64,000 nucleotides of DNA from Fulvia fulva (lineage: Eukaryota > Ascomycota > Dothideomycetes > Mycosphaerellales > Mycosphaerellaceae): positions 4,526,001 to 4,590,000 of the forward strand of contig NC_063014.1 of the NCBI RefSeq assembly GCF_020509005.1, written 5' to 3'. The translations under genes were made by a program, and so were the position numbers. Every line of letters starts with the position of its first letter. Positions within the stretch are counted from its first letter, which is position 1. The notes beneath the pieces were generated by a model. The model was not told the DNA's origin and did no database searches. It saw only the letters and a list, made by a program, of their open reading frames with translations. This document shows, piece after piece, positions 20,666 through 31,328 of this stretch.

Positions 20666-23600
20666 CTATCGTCCAAAGTTGCTGCCAATACTGCTCGGCG
20701 TCCAACTGCTCGCCTTGCTACTGAGCCAGCTCCCTGTACTGCTCATCCAGCTCGGCGTACTCAGTTTACTACTCCAGCCTCCTACGCTTCTGCCTCCACC
20801 AAGACTCTTATTGCTTCCGCCAAATGCAGACGATGCTTTGCTGGACCACTTGAGCTTGCCGTCCATGATCGAGTGGATCATATTGATGATCAGGAAAGCA
20901 GTGCTACCAATGGCACGGAAGAGCGCAAGACATGCTACACTCCACAAGATGAATTTGAGGTAGTAGTTGTCAGCGACGTGCGTGTTGCTGTAGATCTCGC
21001 TGACGCCCATAGCCAAGATTGCGTTCATTGCCATCCAGACGATGACGACGTATGTTCGCACAGACTTGTAGTAGTCCTCTTGCATTTGACTCTCTGATAC
21101 TCCTGGTGCTGGAACTTCGATTCTGTCTCGCAGATTCCGTAGTGCCTCGTCGTACCCAGAATCGATGTCGAGCTGTTCGGATGGCATCTCCAGTTCCACA
21201 GTCCCGTTCTTGTTGATCTTCGCCACACCCAGGTCCTTGTTGATAACATTGTCACCCTTCGTACCCCATGTAACATCGTGAGCGTTGCAAAAAGCGTAGA
21301 CCTGAAGGGTGCAGACGTATGACGGCAGTAGTGCGAAGTACTGCGCTGATGAGGTAAACATGTGCCACGGGTCCAGGTACATGAAGCTCATCAGGAAGTA
21401 CAGTCCAACGGTCGATAGCGTGGAGACAATCAGGTTCGTGAAGACATTGTTGCCGAAGCTGATATCACTCCCCTCACTCAGTTGTCGCGCGACGATGTAG
21501 ATTGCTGCAAAGGTGTTGTAGACCATGATGATCGAGAAGACGATCAAGGAAGCCAAGAACATCTTTTTCGCTCCTTGCGGTCGATTACCCATGGATAGGA
21601 TGAACTGGATCATGATGGTGAGTACACACGTGTACCGTAGCACAATGAAGATGAAATTTCCGATGCCGTGTCCGAAGGGGTCGACTTTCTTGTCTGCGAG
21701 CGAGCCAGCGATGAAGTAGAAAGTCAGGTAGAAGTTGCCAAGCGAGAAGAAGGTGAACAGTAGCTGCACAAACTGATACAAGAACTCGACGTGCAGGAGA
21801 ACCTTGCGGGCAATGGTGTGATCGGTCGTCCAGATTTGCTTGAAATGCAGGAGGGAGTACACAGCGGCGAAGAAGGCTCCGTTCAGCCATCGACGACGTT
21901 GTGAGATGAACTCTGGAACAGCATCCGGCACATCGGTCTCTCCGGTAGCTGTGCGCACATACTTGAGCACCCATCGCTCGTTACGCTTTGCAACAAGCTC
22001 CCAACAAAGAATACGATCCTCAGCAAGATACATGTTTGCGGTGAAGACGTCCGCATCTTGACCGTGTAGTGTCTCGCCCTTGAAGTACTGGCTAAGCGGT
22101 CCATGGCCAGTCTCGTCGTTCTGCAGGGCGTGGTACCGGTATGCGCTGAGTGCACCAGGCAGGACGGTGATGTATCCGAAGACTGACTCTAGGGGCTTGT
22201 CCAGAATATTCGACATTTTGTATTCGAAATTTTGCGATGCGACGAGCGGGTTCAGCAGCGATAGACCCATTCGTCCTTTGGCAGCCTTGATCTCTCCTGC
22301 TGCACCAGCCACGTTCGAGTCTCGATCGAATGCCTTCCACAAGTGATATAGCGAGTCATCGCCAGGCCTTGTACCAACATCGAGCAGAATGCAGACGTTT
22401 GGAACTAGAGCTCTGCCAAAGGCATTGAAGAACCAACGATGACTGTTGAGCTTCTTTGCATTCTTCTCCTTCAAACAAAAGATCATCTGACACGGGACAA
22501 TACCCTTCTCAGCGCCTTTGAACTTGAGGTCGGAGTCGAGTGAGACCTGTGTTGTGTACTCGTAAACGTGGGCTGTAACTTCTCGCTGGTTCACCAAGTT
22601 CTTTGCGATACCAGATTGGTAGCAGCCCATTGCTGCGAGTGCGTCAAGCGTCCTAGGATGTACTTTCGCTCGACCGTCGGAAATGACACAGACGACTATC
22701 TTTTGCCAGCCATCTTTGCCCCATGTCCTTGACTTGGCTCGACTGCAGAAGTGTGCAATGTTGCGCATCACACCATGCATGGTGCGGGTGAAATCTATCT
22801 CGTTCTCGTTGTACATTGTCACGCAGATGAACAGCTCCGTCTCTCTCGCTGTCTGGCCGATGTTCTGTCGAAGCTTGTATCCACGGTCCAGGAAGTCATC
22901 CGGATCGCACGTCACGGCTGTGTACCGCATGTGCGTGAACTCGACATCATCGCGTCGAGGTAGGAAAGAGTATAGAATTGTCGGGATCTTGCACTCTAGG
23001 ATCAGTTCGCCGTTGATCAGTCTGACCTCTTTCTTTGCCATTTGTGCTTGTCGTGCTCCTCGTCGCTCTTGCTTTCCTGACGGTGCTGGACCGTACAGAT
23101 CATCATCGTCTTCCAATTTCGCTGAGTACATCCCATCACCATCTGTGAGCGTCGAATCCGACACGAAACTATCGCGCGATTCGAGCACAGGGCGTTCATC
23201 GGTGATCTCGCTCTCGCCTGTTGGCAACCCGAACACATCATCAGGGCCATCGATCGGAATCTCGGTCATGCTAGGCTCTTTCTCGCGATCAATGTCCATT
23301 GAAGGAGGTCGCCCTGCAGCGAAGAGTGGTGCTGGTGGCAGTGGTCGCTTCGGCGAGCCACCATATTGTGATGAAGGTGTACCTGGCCGAGGACCACCGT
23401 TGATATCTGCTGGCTCGAATGGAATGTTCGTGGCCGGCGGTCGTGCATATTCTCGGGAGCCTCGCGGTGTACCGAAGTGCTTCGATGGTGACTGCGAAGA
23501 TCGCGATGATGGTCGATATGGATCGTAGTCGTTACCTGGAGGAGGCATACCAGGAGCACCGTCCAGAATAGAAGGTCCTCTGCTCCCAGGTCTGATGGGT

Positions 23601-24061
23601 GACGGTCTGATTGGCGAGGGTCTGATCGGACTCGGCGGTCTGTTGAAAGGAGGTAATGAGCCTAGATCACTTGCAGGAGTTGCAAGGTCGTGTATGTTGT
23701 CTGTACTTCTGTCGCGGAAATGGACTTTGTATCGCTTCGTTCTGGGGGCCGAAAGTCGGGAGGAGGCAAGATCGCTCTCGACATCACGCAACAGGGAATT
23801 GAGCTCATCTTGGCTCTGTGTATGCTCAGGCTGGATCTGAGTGGGTGAAGGGGGAGGTCTCTGGTGTGCGCCGGATCTCAATCGCTCCTGTGCTCGCTGA
23901 AAGAGTTCCTGGGGAGACGCTCTGGGAGGCTCTGCGTAAGGAGGTACTGACGCTTGATATGAGAGGTCATCTGTGCTCGCGAGGAGGCGCATTGTTGCGC
24001 CATTCTGTGAAGTATCGTCATCGTAGCCCGGCGGTGGCTCATAGCCATTAGGCGCGGCCAT
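20666..24061 (-). CDS. Chitin synthase, division 1 (class I/II type)
   Basis: A single 1131-codon frame. Residues 1-350 are Pro/Ser-rich and disordered, including a triple PIRPS repeat at about 146-158. The GT2 catalytic core follows, with [17 protein letters not shown], then [29 protein letters not shown], an LAEDR block (about 679-683) and QRRRWLNG (721-728), the catalytic signature for UDP-GlcNAc polymerisation at the plasma membrane. About seven hydrophobic segments follow. The sequence around the core ([19 protein letters not shown]) is closer to class I/II than to class III. The N-terminal region is longer than usual. Intact and without introns. Confidence 0.93.
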   Translation of the reverse strand: MAAPNGYEPPPGYDDDTSQNGATMRLLASTDDLSYQASVPPYAEPPRASPQELFQRAQERLRSGAHQRPPPSPTQIQPEHTQSQDELNSLLRDVESDLASSRLSAPRTKRYKVHFRDRSTDNIHDLATPASDLGSLPPFNRPPSPIRPSPIRPSPIRPGSRGPSILDGAPGMPPPGNDYDPYRPSSRSSQSPSKHFGTPRGSREYARPPATNIPFEPADINGGPRPGTPSSQYGGSPKRPLPPAPLFAAGRPPSMDIDREKEPSMTEIPIDGPDDVFGLPTGESEITDERPVLESRDSFVSDSTLTDGDGMYSAKLEDDDDLYGPAPSGKQERRGARQAQMAKKEVRLINGELILECKIPTILYSFLPRRDDVEFTHMRYTAVTCDPDDFLDRGYKLRQNIGQTARETELFICVTMYNENEIDFTRTMHGVMRNIAHFCSRAKSRTWGKDGWQKIVVCVISDGRAKVHPRTLDALAAMGCYQSGIAKNLVNQREVTAHVYEYTTQVSLDSDLKFKGAEKGIVPCQMIFCLKEKNAKKLNSHRWFFNAFGRALVPNVCILLDVGTRPGDDSLYHLWKAFDRDSNVAGAAGEIKAAKGRMGLSLLNPLVASQNFEYKMSNILDKPLESVFGYITVLPGALSAYRYHALQNDETGHGPLSQYFKGETLHGQDADVFTANMYLAEDRILCWELVAKRNERWVLKYVRTATGETDVPDAVPEFISQRRRWLNGAFFAAVYSLLHFKQIWTTDHTIARKVLLHVEFLYQFVQLLFTFFSLGNFYLTFYFIAGSLADKKVDPFGHGIGNFIFIVLRYTCVLTIMIQFILSMGNRPQGAKKMFLASLIVFSIIMVYNTFAAIYIVARQLSEGSDISFGNNVFTNLIVSTLSTVGLYFLMSFMYLDPWHMFTSSAQYFALLPSYVCTLQVYAFCNAHDVTWGTKGDNVINKDLGVAKINKNGTVELEMPSEQLDIDSGYDEALRNLRDRIEVPAPGVSESQMQEDYYKSVRTYVVIVWMAMNAILAMGVSEIYSNTHVADNYYLKFILWSVACLALFRAIGSTAFLIINMIHSIMDGKLKWSSKASSAFGGSNKSLGGGRSVGGWSSKLSTPSWMSSTGSWLSSKASSWTPSSIGSNFGR

Positions 24062-25002
24062 GTCGTGATCGTTTACTGTCGTAGCGAGCGGAATGCAGAC
24101 TCGAGGAATGCAATCTTGTTGTTGATCGTGTCTCGTCTATGCGCCGAGCATATTTCGCAGCGACTACTTATGCAATAGCCCAGGCCGCAGAATCAGTGCG
24201 AATTGGAGCTACTGATGAGTATGATGTGCAGTAGTTCGGCCGTGCAGTGGAGATACCTGTAGATTGCTTGACGTGAGAAGCTGGTTGTGGTGATCCGGGC
24301 GTTGTGTAGAACTAAGATCGTCCAGGTCGTCTCCCCAGCAACAATCAAGATCCGAGGTCCGAGACGGTTCACTTTCACTTCTTGGAGTGTTTGTTTTTGA
24401 GATGGATCAGCAAGGAACGGTACTAGTCGTTACCTTGGTTTTGATAGATGCTCGTTGACGCGCCAAGTACGTTGGTAGACTCCATGACCGCTGCCAGCCT
24501 CCAAGCAGAGACTGAAGTCGCACGACAGGCCATCTTGCGACAGGCTCCGTCACATCTCCTGCCATCTTCTGCTACCACCCGCAGAAGGCTACTGTATGCC
24601 TCACTGTACGGTCGGCGGCAGAGTCAAAGATGACGGAAATATTAGCGAGATGATGGTGTGCTGTGAAAGAAGACGATCGATGTCCACCGCAAGTTCTGCC
24701 AGGCGCCAAGCCATTCTCACCCACGATTGAGGACATCACTACACATTGCTCTCGACCATGTACCATGTGCGAGAGTCTTTGAGGCGGCCGGACAGTTACG
24801 AGCAGCGAGCTGCAGTTATAAGCACCAACAATAAATTTGACAAAACTACATGTAGTCGTAGCTCCGAACCCTTCCGAGAAGGATCCGCGGCCAGAGCATC
24901 CATAGTAGAAATAACGCCCTTGCCCTCACATGTCACGCCCATCCAACAGCAACACCCTCAACCACCCCTCTCGCAGTAGCAACTAACTCCAGGAAGCTCA
25001 CC
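24062..25002. other. Intergenic region
   Basis: Upstream of the chitin synthase gene and downstream of the secreted protein gene. Small ORFs only; no motif, no convincing splice pair. Confidence 0.5.
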
Positions 25003-26202
25003 CTAGTTGCGCCAAGATGCTCCGACATCGACGTACTGCAGCCCGTTGCATCGCGTGTTGCACCATCCATCCCAAGCCGTGACCGGGTAATCGACAGTCC
25101 TCTCGCACAGCTTCTCACACTTGTCCTTATTTCCCCTGATCACCGAGTTCAGTCGGGGCATTCCATCAAAAGGTGGGAGACTGATGCCGTAGTCATCCTC
25201 AGCCTTGACCTGCTGGGCAAGTCTGTCGCATCGGAGACCACCATCGCCGCACTCATTGCAGTACTGCTCGCGAACTTTGGACATTTCCATTTCGGGGGAG
25301 GAGTAGCAGAGTCCGTCATCAATCACTCCGGATCCCTTTGCCTCGTCGTTGGCGGGAAACCCGGTGGACGTGAAGACAGGTCCGATAGATCCGACCGAGG
25401 GCCAGGCCTTATCGTCACGAATCTGGTCTAGGTAGAGACTGCACTGGACGACCTGCTCAGAAGTGAGAGTGCCATCTGCAGCGCCGGGACATTTGTCGCA
25501 GAAGTCGTGCCGCGCGCCTGGCCAGACTTGCTCGTGGTCGCGGAGGCACAATTGGTTGTAGGTACCCATCGGCCAGAAATCATCAGGTGCCGTAGTTATC
25601 GGGGGAAGAGGCTCGTGAGACATAGTCTCGACATCGCGTTGGACGAGCTTGTCTTCGAGGGGATCGAGCTCGGCTTGGACGTGAGGCATATCCTCAACGT
25701 CGCGTCGTCGCACCGAACTGAACGCATCACGGGCCTCTTGATAAAGGTACTGGGTGTACTCGTTGTCGTTGTCCTTACACAAGGCGGCAACGTACTCGCC
25801 TACTTCCTTGACTTCCCATCCCTTATCGCATTTCTTCCTGCTGTCGTAGTAGCTTCTCACAATGTAGTAGTTCTGCTCGTGCACTGCATCAGAGCGCCAT
25901 TCAGCGCACGCGGGGGCGGCGGTCTTCTTGATAATATCGGTTTTTGGCACCGTCCACTTGTCGCAACGTTGTCCAGACCCGTTCAGAACGCCCTCGGCCC
26001 AGAAGAAGATTCGCCCCGCCTTCCTCTTCTCGAGGCTCTCGTGGCCAGTAGCTGTGTTGAGAGCGGTGGGATCGACCTTGGAGTTGAGCATCTGGAAATC
26101 TACAGCTTCAGTCGCATCTGGGCCAGCCTGGTGTGGCACATAGGCAGCGTTGACAGTGGATGTCAAGGCTACCGTAGCAGCGAGCGCTTGTCTGGCCTTC
26201 AT
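25003..26202 (-). CDS. Secreted Cys-containing protein of unknown function
   Basis: Start chosen at 26202, because it puts a clear signal peptide (MKARQALAATVALTSTVNA) at the N-terminus. The longer frame from 26364 would bury it behind 54 residues. The mature protein is about 380 aa with dibasic sites (EKRKAG about 60 residues after the start, SSVRRRDVED, VQRDVE) that resemble Kex2 processing points. It has many cysteines in two clusters, CDKCPG...CSLYLD and CNECGDGGLRCD, and a Cys/Trp-rich C-terminus (WDGWCNTRCNG). I do not recognise the family. It could be a cell-wall or host-interaction protein. No transmembrane segment follows the signal peptide. Confidence 0.75.
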   Translation of the reverse strand: MKARQALAATVALTSTVNAAYVPHQAGPDATEAVDFQMLNSKVDPTALNTATGHESLEKRKAGRIFFWAEGVLNGSGQRCDKWTVPKTDIIKKTAAPACAEWRSDAVHEQNYYIVRSYYDSRKKCDKGWEVKEVGEYVAALCKDNDNEYTQYLYQEARDAFSSVRRRDVEDMPHVQAELDPLEDKLVQRDVETMSHEPLPPITTAPDDFWPMGTYNQLCLRDHEQVWPGARHDFCDKCPGAADGTLTSEQVVQCSLYLDQIRDDKAWPSVGSIGPVFTSTGFPANDEAKGSGVIDDGLCYSSPEMEMSKVREQYCNECGDGGLRCDRLAQQVKAEDDYGISLPPFDGMPRLNSVIRGNKDKCEKLCERTVDYPVTAWDGWCNTRCNGLQYVDVGASWRN

Positions 26203-26578
26203 GGTTGGTATGGTGGTCGTCGATAGTAAAAGGTGATTGGGAATAATAGTACTAACACGAGGGATGTGAGGAACTTGGGAAGGAAGAAGAAAGGCATACC
26301 TGGAAGGGATATATGAAGGGATTGCGATTCCATGCTGAGGACCGATTTGAGGACGGGTGGACACCCATGTGGAGCACAGAAGACGGCATAGCCCTTCTAA
26401 TCACATCTTGACTGCAGCTACTCAGACTTCTGTGGCTCCCGAGTGGCGATGGTCAGCATTGTGTGAGCGGGAAAAATGAGGACAAGCTGAGCAGCTATCA
26501 AAGTGCAGCTTACCAGCGACAGCGAAACACCGGACCAATGAACAACGCATAATTACAGCGCTTCCCCTTGCCAGCTGC

Positions 26579-27249
26579 TCAATGATACTTCTCCATATAC
26601 CTCAGCGCCTGGTCGTCCTCGTCGATGCCTGCGTCTTTGGCAGCAGCCTTAGGGTCCAGCTCGTCCTTCTCAATCTCCTCTCTCAACCAACGCGCCTCCT
26701 TGTCCATATCTTCCTTGCTGCGTGGCCTCCTCTCTTCATCCTTTGCCCACTCGGCCGCCCTCTTCGCTGCCTCTTTCTGATGCTTCCCAACATTTCCCTC
26801 CTCACCCTCGAGCCACTCATGCACCTTGTCACCCTCGCCCGGGTCACCTTTAGTCCTCGGAATCACATGACAATGTACATGCGGCACACTCTGTCCCGCT
26901 GCCTCTCCATCCTGAACTGCAACGTTGAAAGCTTCAGCTTTGTAGACGCGCTTAAGTGTGCGCTCGATGCGGGTGACAGTGTTGAAGAGATCGCTGATTT
27001 CGTCCTTTGTGAGATCTGCGAGACTAGGCTTGACGCGGAGAGGAGAAACGAGAATGTGGCCCGGGAGGAGAGGTTTGAGGTTCACGATGGCGAAGGAGTA
27101 CTTGGTGATGTGAAAGACCTACCGTTGGCTTAGCCGGGGTGTGATGTGGGCCGCATGTAGGAGAGCTGTACTTGAGATGTTACGTCGAAAGCTGCGAACT
27201 TGATAAGATGGCCCGGGAAGGACATGGTGTCCGATGGTGGGGCGCTCAT
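26579..27249 (-). CDS. HIT-family hydrolase (Fhit/Hnt2/Aph1-like)
   Basis: Exon 1 27249-27172 (26 codons, MSAPPSDTMSFPGHLIKF) and exon 2 27118-26579 give 205 aa. The 53-nt intron has a GTACAG donor and a CGGTAG acceptor; the splice joins VTSQ to VFHITKYS. Matches Fhit-type dinucleoside polyphosphate hydrolases: IVNLKPLLPGHILVSPLR, FNVAVQDGEAAGQSVPHVHC, with the catalytic HVHCHVIP. They cleave Ap3A/Ap4A to AMP and ADP/ATP. The insert and charged C-terminal tail (from about residue 120) are typical of fungal members. No sign of disruption. Confidence 0.92.
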
Positions 27250-29319
27250 TGAGGGTGTTGGACGGTGCTGTAGAAGGGACGATGTTCTGCTGTTCCGCTG
27301 TCGAGGTGCATGTGATCTTCGTCTCGGTATCGGGTCATGACGTAGCTGACAGGGGTACCACATGGAATGTTTATGCACATGCATATCTCGATATCCACGT
27401 CTACACCTTACAACATTATCCACCATCTCACCAGTGAGGAGGACAGGCGTCGTTACAACACCTTCGTCTTTGATCTGTGTGTAAAGAGTTTGTCTTGTTC
27501 ATGGACATTTGGAGGAGTCTATACACGCTTTTGGAAAGCCCTTTCGAACGCAAGAGCGAGCCATCATGCTCAGCCCGGAATGCAAGCGTACTCGACGCGA
27601 TGCAAGGCAGCCTTGATCACGAGTGATGGAGATGTTTACCAGATATCTCGAAAGTCCGTGACATCGCATTGGTCGTTGCAAAATGTCCCCGAAATTTGCT
27701 TGCTCAGTCATCTAGTGTTGAGGTAGTGTGCTAGAAAAAGCACTGGGACGACGACAACATCGTCGGTAATCCTCTGTAGAGTCTTTACAACACAGTTCCA
27801 GGCTTCATATGATAGTAGAATAAGTTTATTGGTGATTTGTAGCGGCAATACGCTTCTGGTGACGAGACCACCGCTGACGATGTTCGAACTCGTCGGTTTT
27901 CGACGCTCGATCGCTTCAACTTCAACTCTCAAAGCCACAGCTTGGACAGTGACAAGACGCAGCGATCGCACGAACATGAGTCGGAGGGGAGGTCTCAGCT
28001 TGGAACTGATGGGCCGTCTTCTCACACGCAGAATGTCATATTGCCTCGTTGGAGATGTGAGACGGCAGACCAAGAAGTAATGTTCTGGAGTGTGTGTAAT
28101 GAACGCGCCGTCACCGCAAGAGGCACTTCGGTAGTGACCATTGCACCTCTGCTCGTCTGCTTCAACCAACGGCTGTCATACGTAGAGGTACTCACAAATC
28201 ACCTACCCGTGAAGTGCTGTATGCTGCTCATGTGAAAGGGCACCAAATGTTCTTCGCAAGGCATCAATTCGATCGTCGCAAACGTCCCACGAGATTTACA
28301 GTCGAGTGTCTCCATCGATTGGGTGGCAAATTGCACATGTTTGCCACCGAATTTTCATTCACTCCGGTGACTCCGCACCTTCCTCACTCTCAATCTGTCA
28401 CCTTTCTCGCCACTATTGCGACTAATAATGCTGGTCTTGTAGGGCACAGGCCAGCGGCGCGCAGACATAAACCTCCAGACTGATTTCTCCACGCGTCCTC
28501 TCCCTTTCTTTCCTCTCTATACTTGTGAGCATTCCACCTCCCCACCCCTAACCTTCACTCCAACTGACATCTTCTCAGACCTTGTTGGCCCGAGGACGCT
28601 CACGAATGTCCAACGGTACATGGACCGGCTGCATTGCACATCGCGGACCGGGACATGTATGCCTCTCCTTCGGGGGCGGCACTGGCGCAATTTTTGCTGG
28701 CAACCCTTTTGCGGACATGTCCTGCAAAAGCCTTTTCATCAGACATCAAGCTCGAGGGTTTGACGCTGGAGAAGAGTATCGAGTTATCATCATCGCCATC
28801 ACCACGACGCTTCATCGTGTCTCAGTCGTCGCATCTCCTCGATATCGCGCCCTCCGCCCTCCGCCCTCCGTGGCACGACCGCTCAGATCTCCGAAGCCGA
28901 CTCGATGCGCACACCTGCACTTCTGCCATCTTCACCACCTTCAATCGCCGCGCACACGCATTTACGATCGCAAGGTGGGAGTTGATGGTGCTGCGCTTCC
29001 GTGACGCGACTGCACTCTTGTCGCGTGTCCGGCCCACCTTTCAATTCGACCACCTCGGCCAATTCCATGCCAACACCTGCAATACTCCTGTCTTCACACC
29101 TCCGATCGCCGCACGCGCGCCCGTACGACAGTGATGATGCGTCGGCCGCCTCAGTGGCATGGAACGCAAATAGAACCGGGCGCGTCAGCTGGGGCTGAAA
29201 GATGCATCTTGTGCGATGCTGTCTTCAGCGCTTTTGCTGCGCCAGCATAAGCTCGAGACGTTCAAGAGCATGGAGCAAAGTGAAGCGAGAGACATTGTGG
29301 TCTGTTGACTACCCCGAAG
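27250..29319. other. Two-kilobase gene-poor stretch
   Basis: ORFs up to 166 codons exist (28634-29134 plus, 27708-28169 minus) but none has a domain, signal peptide or partner exon. A pyrimidine-rich region lies at 28480-28580, and CG-rich segments at 28830-29130. I see no tRNA and no transposon ends. Nothing is supported as a gene. Confidence 0.4.
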
Positions 29320-30820
29320 ATGTTCTGTCGCGGATACCTGCCCACCGGCTTGAGCTGTAACGGCGTCTTCTACGACTTCAAGTACGACTGGCTCAACGAG
29401 AAAGAGCGGGAATGCGCTGAGCTGTTTGATGGAGATATTGCTGGCATTGGTGTGCGTATACAATCAAGCATGAGTCGGAGCTTTCCTCATGATACCTAGG
29501 TCATCCTCTCGGTCGTCATTACCACGACAGCATCAATATGCGCCGCGTTCATCGATTCCCGGGTGGGCACAAAGACCGGGCTGATACCACTGAGTTCGCG
29601 GCTTCTTCTCGCGACAGAGGACCGACGCGTCTTGCGACTGAGGATGTGGCGCAAAGTACTGGACCGTCTCATTCTGGGCTTCGCAGATCAGCAAATTGTG
29701 ACCGGCTTTGCGCTTCTCATTATCGCCTACATCAAACTCACTCCACGGCATTACAGATTGCTAGGCAGCGGGAACGAATGGCTCGAGATGGCTAATGGCA
29801 ACTTCGCTTTGGTCGTGTTTCTGTGCATCGCATCAAGCAGCTCGCACTTGGCCTGTCTCATGGTCCTCAACGACTACTTCACCAAGCACAAAGCGATGGC
29901 GTATCCGAAAATCGTTCTCGTCGCATGCTTTTCGGTACTACTGACAGTGGCAGTGGCTATCGCATCGAGCTTCACAGGATACCTTTATATGATCGCATAC
30001 TACGCCGTTACCTCGTTGCCCGGTGATACTTCCAAGAGAAACATGCGGTTGATCATCGATGTTGTGTTGGGTGTTCCGTTGGCCACAATGTTCTACCTCT
30101 TCTGGATATGCACTTTGCAGCTGCTTCCTGATGTCCGTGGGTGGCTTCGACAATAGTTGGCAACGAAGGTCTACGCTCCTCTGTACCGCCGGCTACGACT
30201 CGGGCGGGCATGGCAATGGGCGACGACGAGACTGGTGTCTTCCAAACGTGCATCGTTTGCTCATAAGCTGAAGTTCATAGCATGGACTTGCGTTCTAGGC
30301 AACCCACTATTGGTCTACATCATCTAGCTGGCGATGGCTGTTCTGTCTGTGACTGGGAGACTGCTTCAGCGATTCTCCGGTGTCCCGCAAGGTCATGACG
30401 AATACAAGGAGCTATGCTCGATGAGCGAAACTGCCCGATCACATGAAGTGTGGTCTTTTGTGCAAATGCTACCGCTCTTCCTTCTGTCGCTGCCATTGCT
30501 AGCTGCATGGGAGCTTTATGTTGGTATATCGCAAAGCTGCCTCGCTAGGGACGATGTACTGATCTGTTGCTTCAGAAGAAAGAGAGAATTTGCGATTGGA
30601 GCTGCTCATTCAGGATACTAATCACCCCGCACATTCGAACACACCTGGGATAAGCTCGCAGGCTCTCGGTGCTGGTGTACAGCTAAGCGCGTTCGCGTCG
30701 GCGTCCGATCAACATCGCAATATCCTCGGCGGGCCTATATCAGTGGTGCAGAGGATACCAGTAAGAAGAGATGGGGGTGCCAACCATAAGAGCCATGATC
30801 ATCCCGATGATCCCGTCTAG
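29320..30820 (+). pseudogene. Multi-membrane-segment protein gene with two in-frame TAG codons
   Basis: Exon 1 29320-29451 (MFCRGYLPTGLSCNG, ends DIAGIG), exon 2 29500-30523 and exon 3 30576-30820, with introns of 48 and 52 nt (GTGCGT/ACCTAG, GTATAT/TTCAG). All splice phases fit. Segments such as FADQQIVTGFALLIIAYIKL and MLPLFLLSLPLLAAWELYV mark it as a member of a common uncharacterised ascomycete multi-pass membrane family. The single long reading frame of exon 2 is cut by TAG at 30154-30156 (after GWLRQ) and TAG at 30325-30327 (after LLVYII). Family-like sequence continues in the same frame on both sides. No splice choice removes the TAGs without also removing a membrane segment or breaking the frame. 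Pseudogene is the default reading. Confidence 0.7.
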
Positions 30821-30986
30821 TATGATTACCTTGGCCATGAAGAAGTGTGTCGAGCGTTCCACGACACCTCATGCTCTGCTGCCGGCAACAGGTCCTCGAG
30901 CACACGGACTTCAGCACATGGAGCAGACAACACGACTGGAAGTGCCATCGATTAAAGCCTGCACCGTCAACTCTCCTCGGATGCGA

Positions 30987-31328
30987 TCATGCACGAGGGT
31001 CCTCCGGCCTGCGGTCAAGAGTCCGAGGATCCGGGGACGGCGTGATATGGAATATGCCAAGCTCAAATCCCTTATGAGTGAGCTCTGCGGCTCTTGCAAC
31101 AGCCATGTCGTACAGAGCATCCCAACTTTTGCAGACGTGAGTGACGCCCCAGCCTCGAGTGCCATTGAGACCTGCGTCACCAGGATCTGCACCCACGAGG
31201 GCTGTATCTCCATAACACATCAAGGCCACTCGAACATAGTCGAAACAGTGCAGGATATGCTCTTCATCAACGTTCTCGGGCTGATCGCCATCGTACTTGT
31301 ATGCCAGGTACGATCGAACCATTTGCAT
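30987..31328 (-). pseudogene. UstYa-like (DUF3328) C-terminal remnant
   Basis: A 113-codon frame with EEHILHCFDYVRVALMCYGD followed by GWGVTHVCKSWD. These match the second HxxHC motif and the following HxCR/K-W block of UstYa-like oxidases (DUF3328), which cyclise ribosomally made fungal peptides such as ustiloxin or act in other secondary metabolism. The N-terminal membrane anchor and the first HxxHC motif (usually in an SVFHQLHC context) were not found upstream on this strand. The piece is therefore a fragment, or the 3' exon of a gene I could not complete. Convergent with the membrane protein gene. Confidence 0.55.

Noticed and set aside
24062..25002. Transposable element between chitin synthase and secreted protein genes
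   Set aside because: No terminal repeats, no transposase or reverse transcriptase motifs on either strand.
26582..27133. 183-codon plus-strand ORF rich in Leu
   Set aside because: Antisense to the HIT hydrolase, whose catalytic motif and splice sites are clear.
28582..29134. Overlapping plus-strand ORFs of 140-166 codons
   Set aside because: No domain, biased Arg/Ser/Pro composition from CG-rich DNA, no start or splice support.
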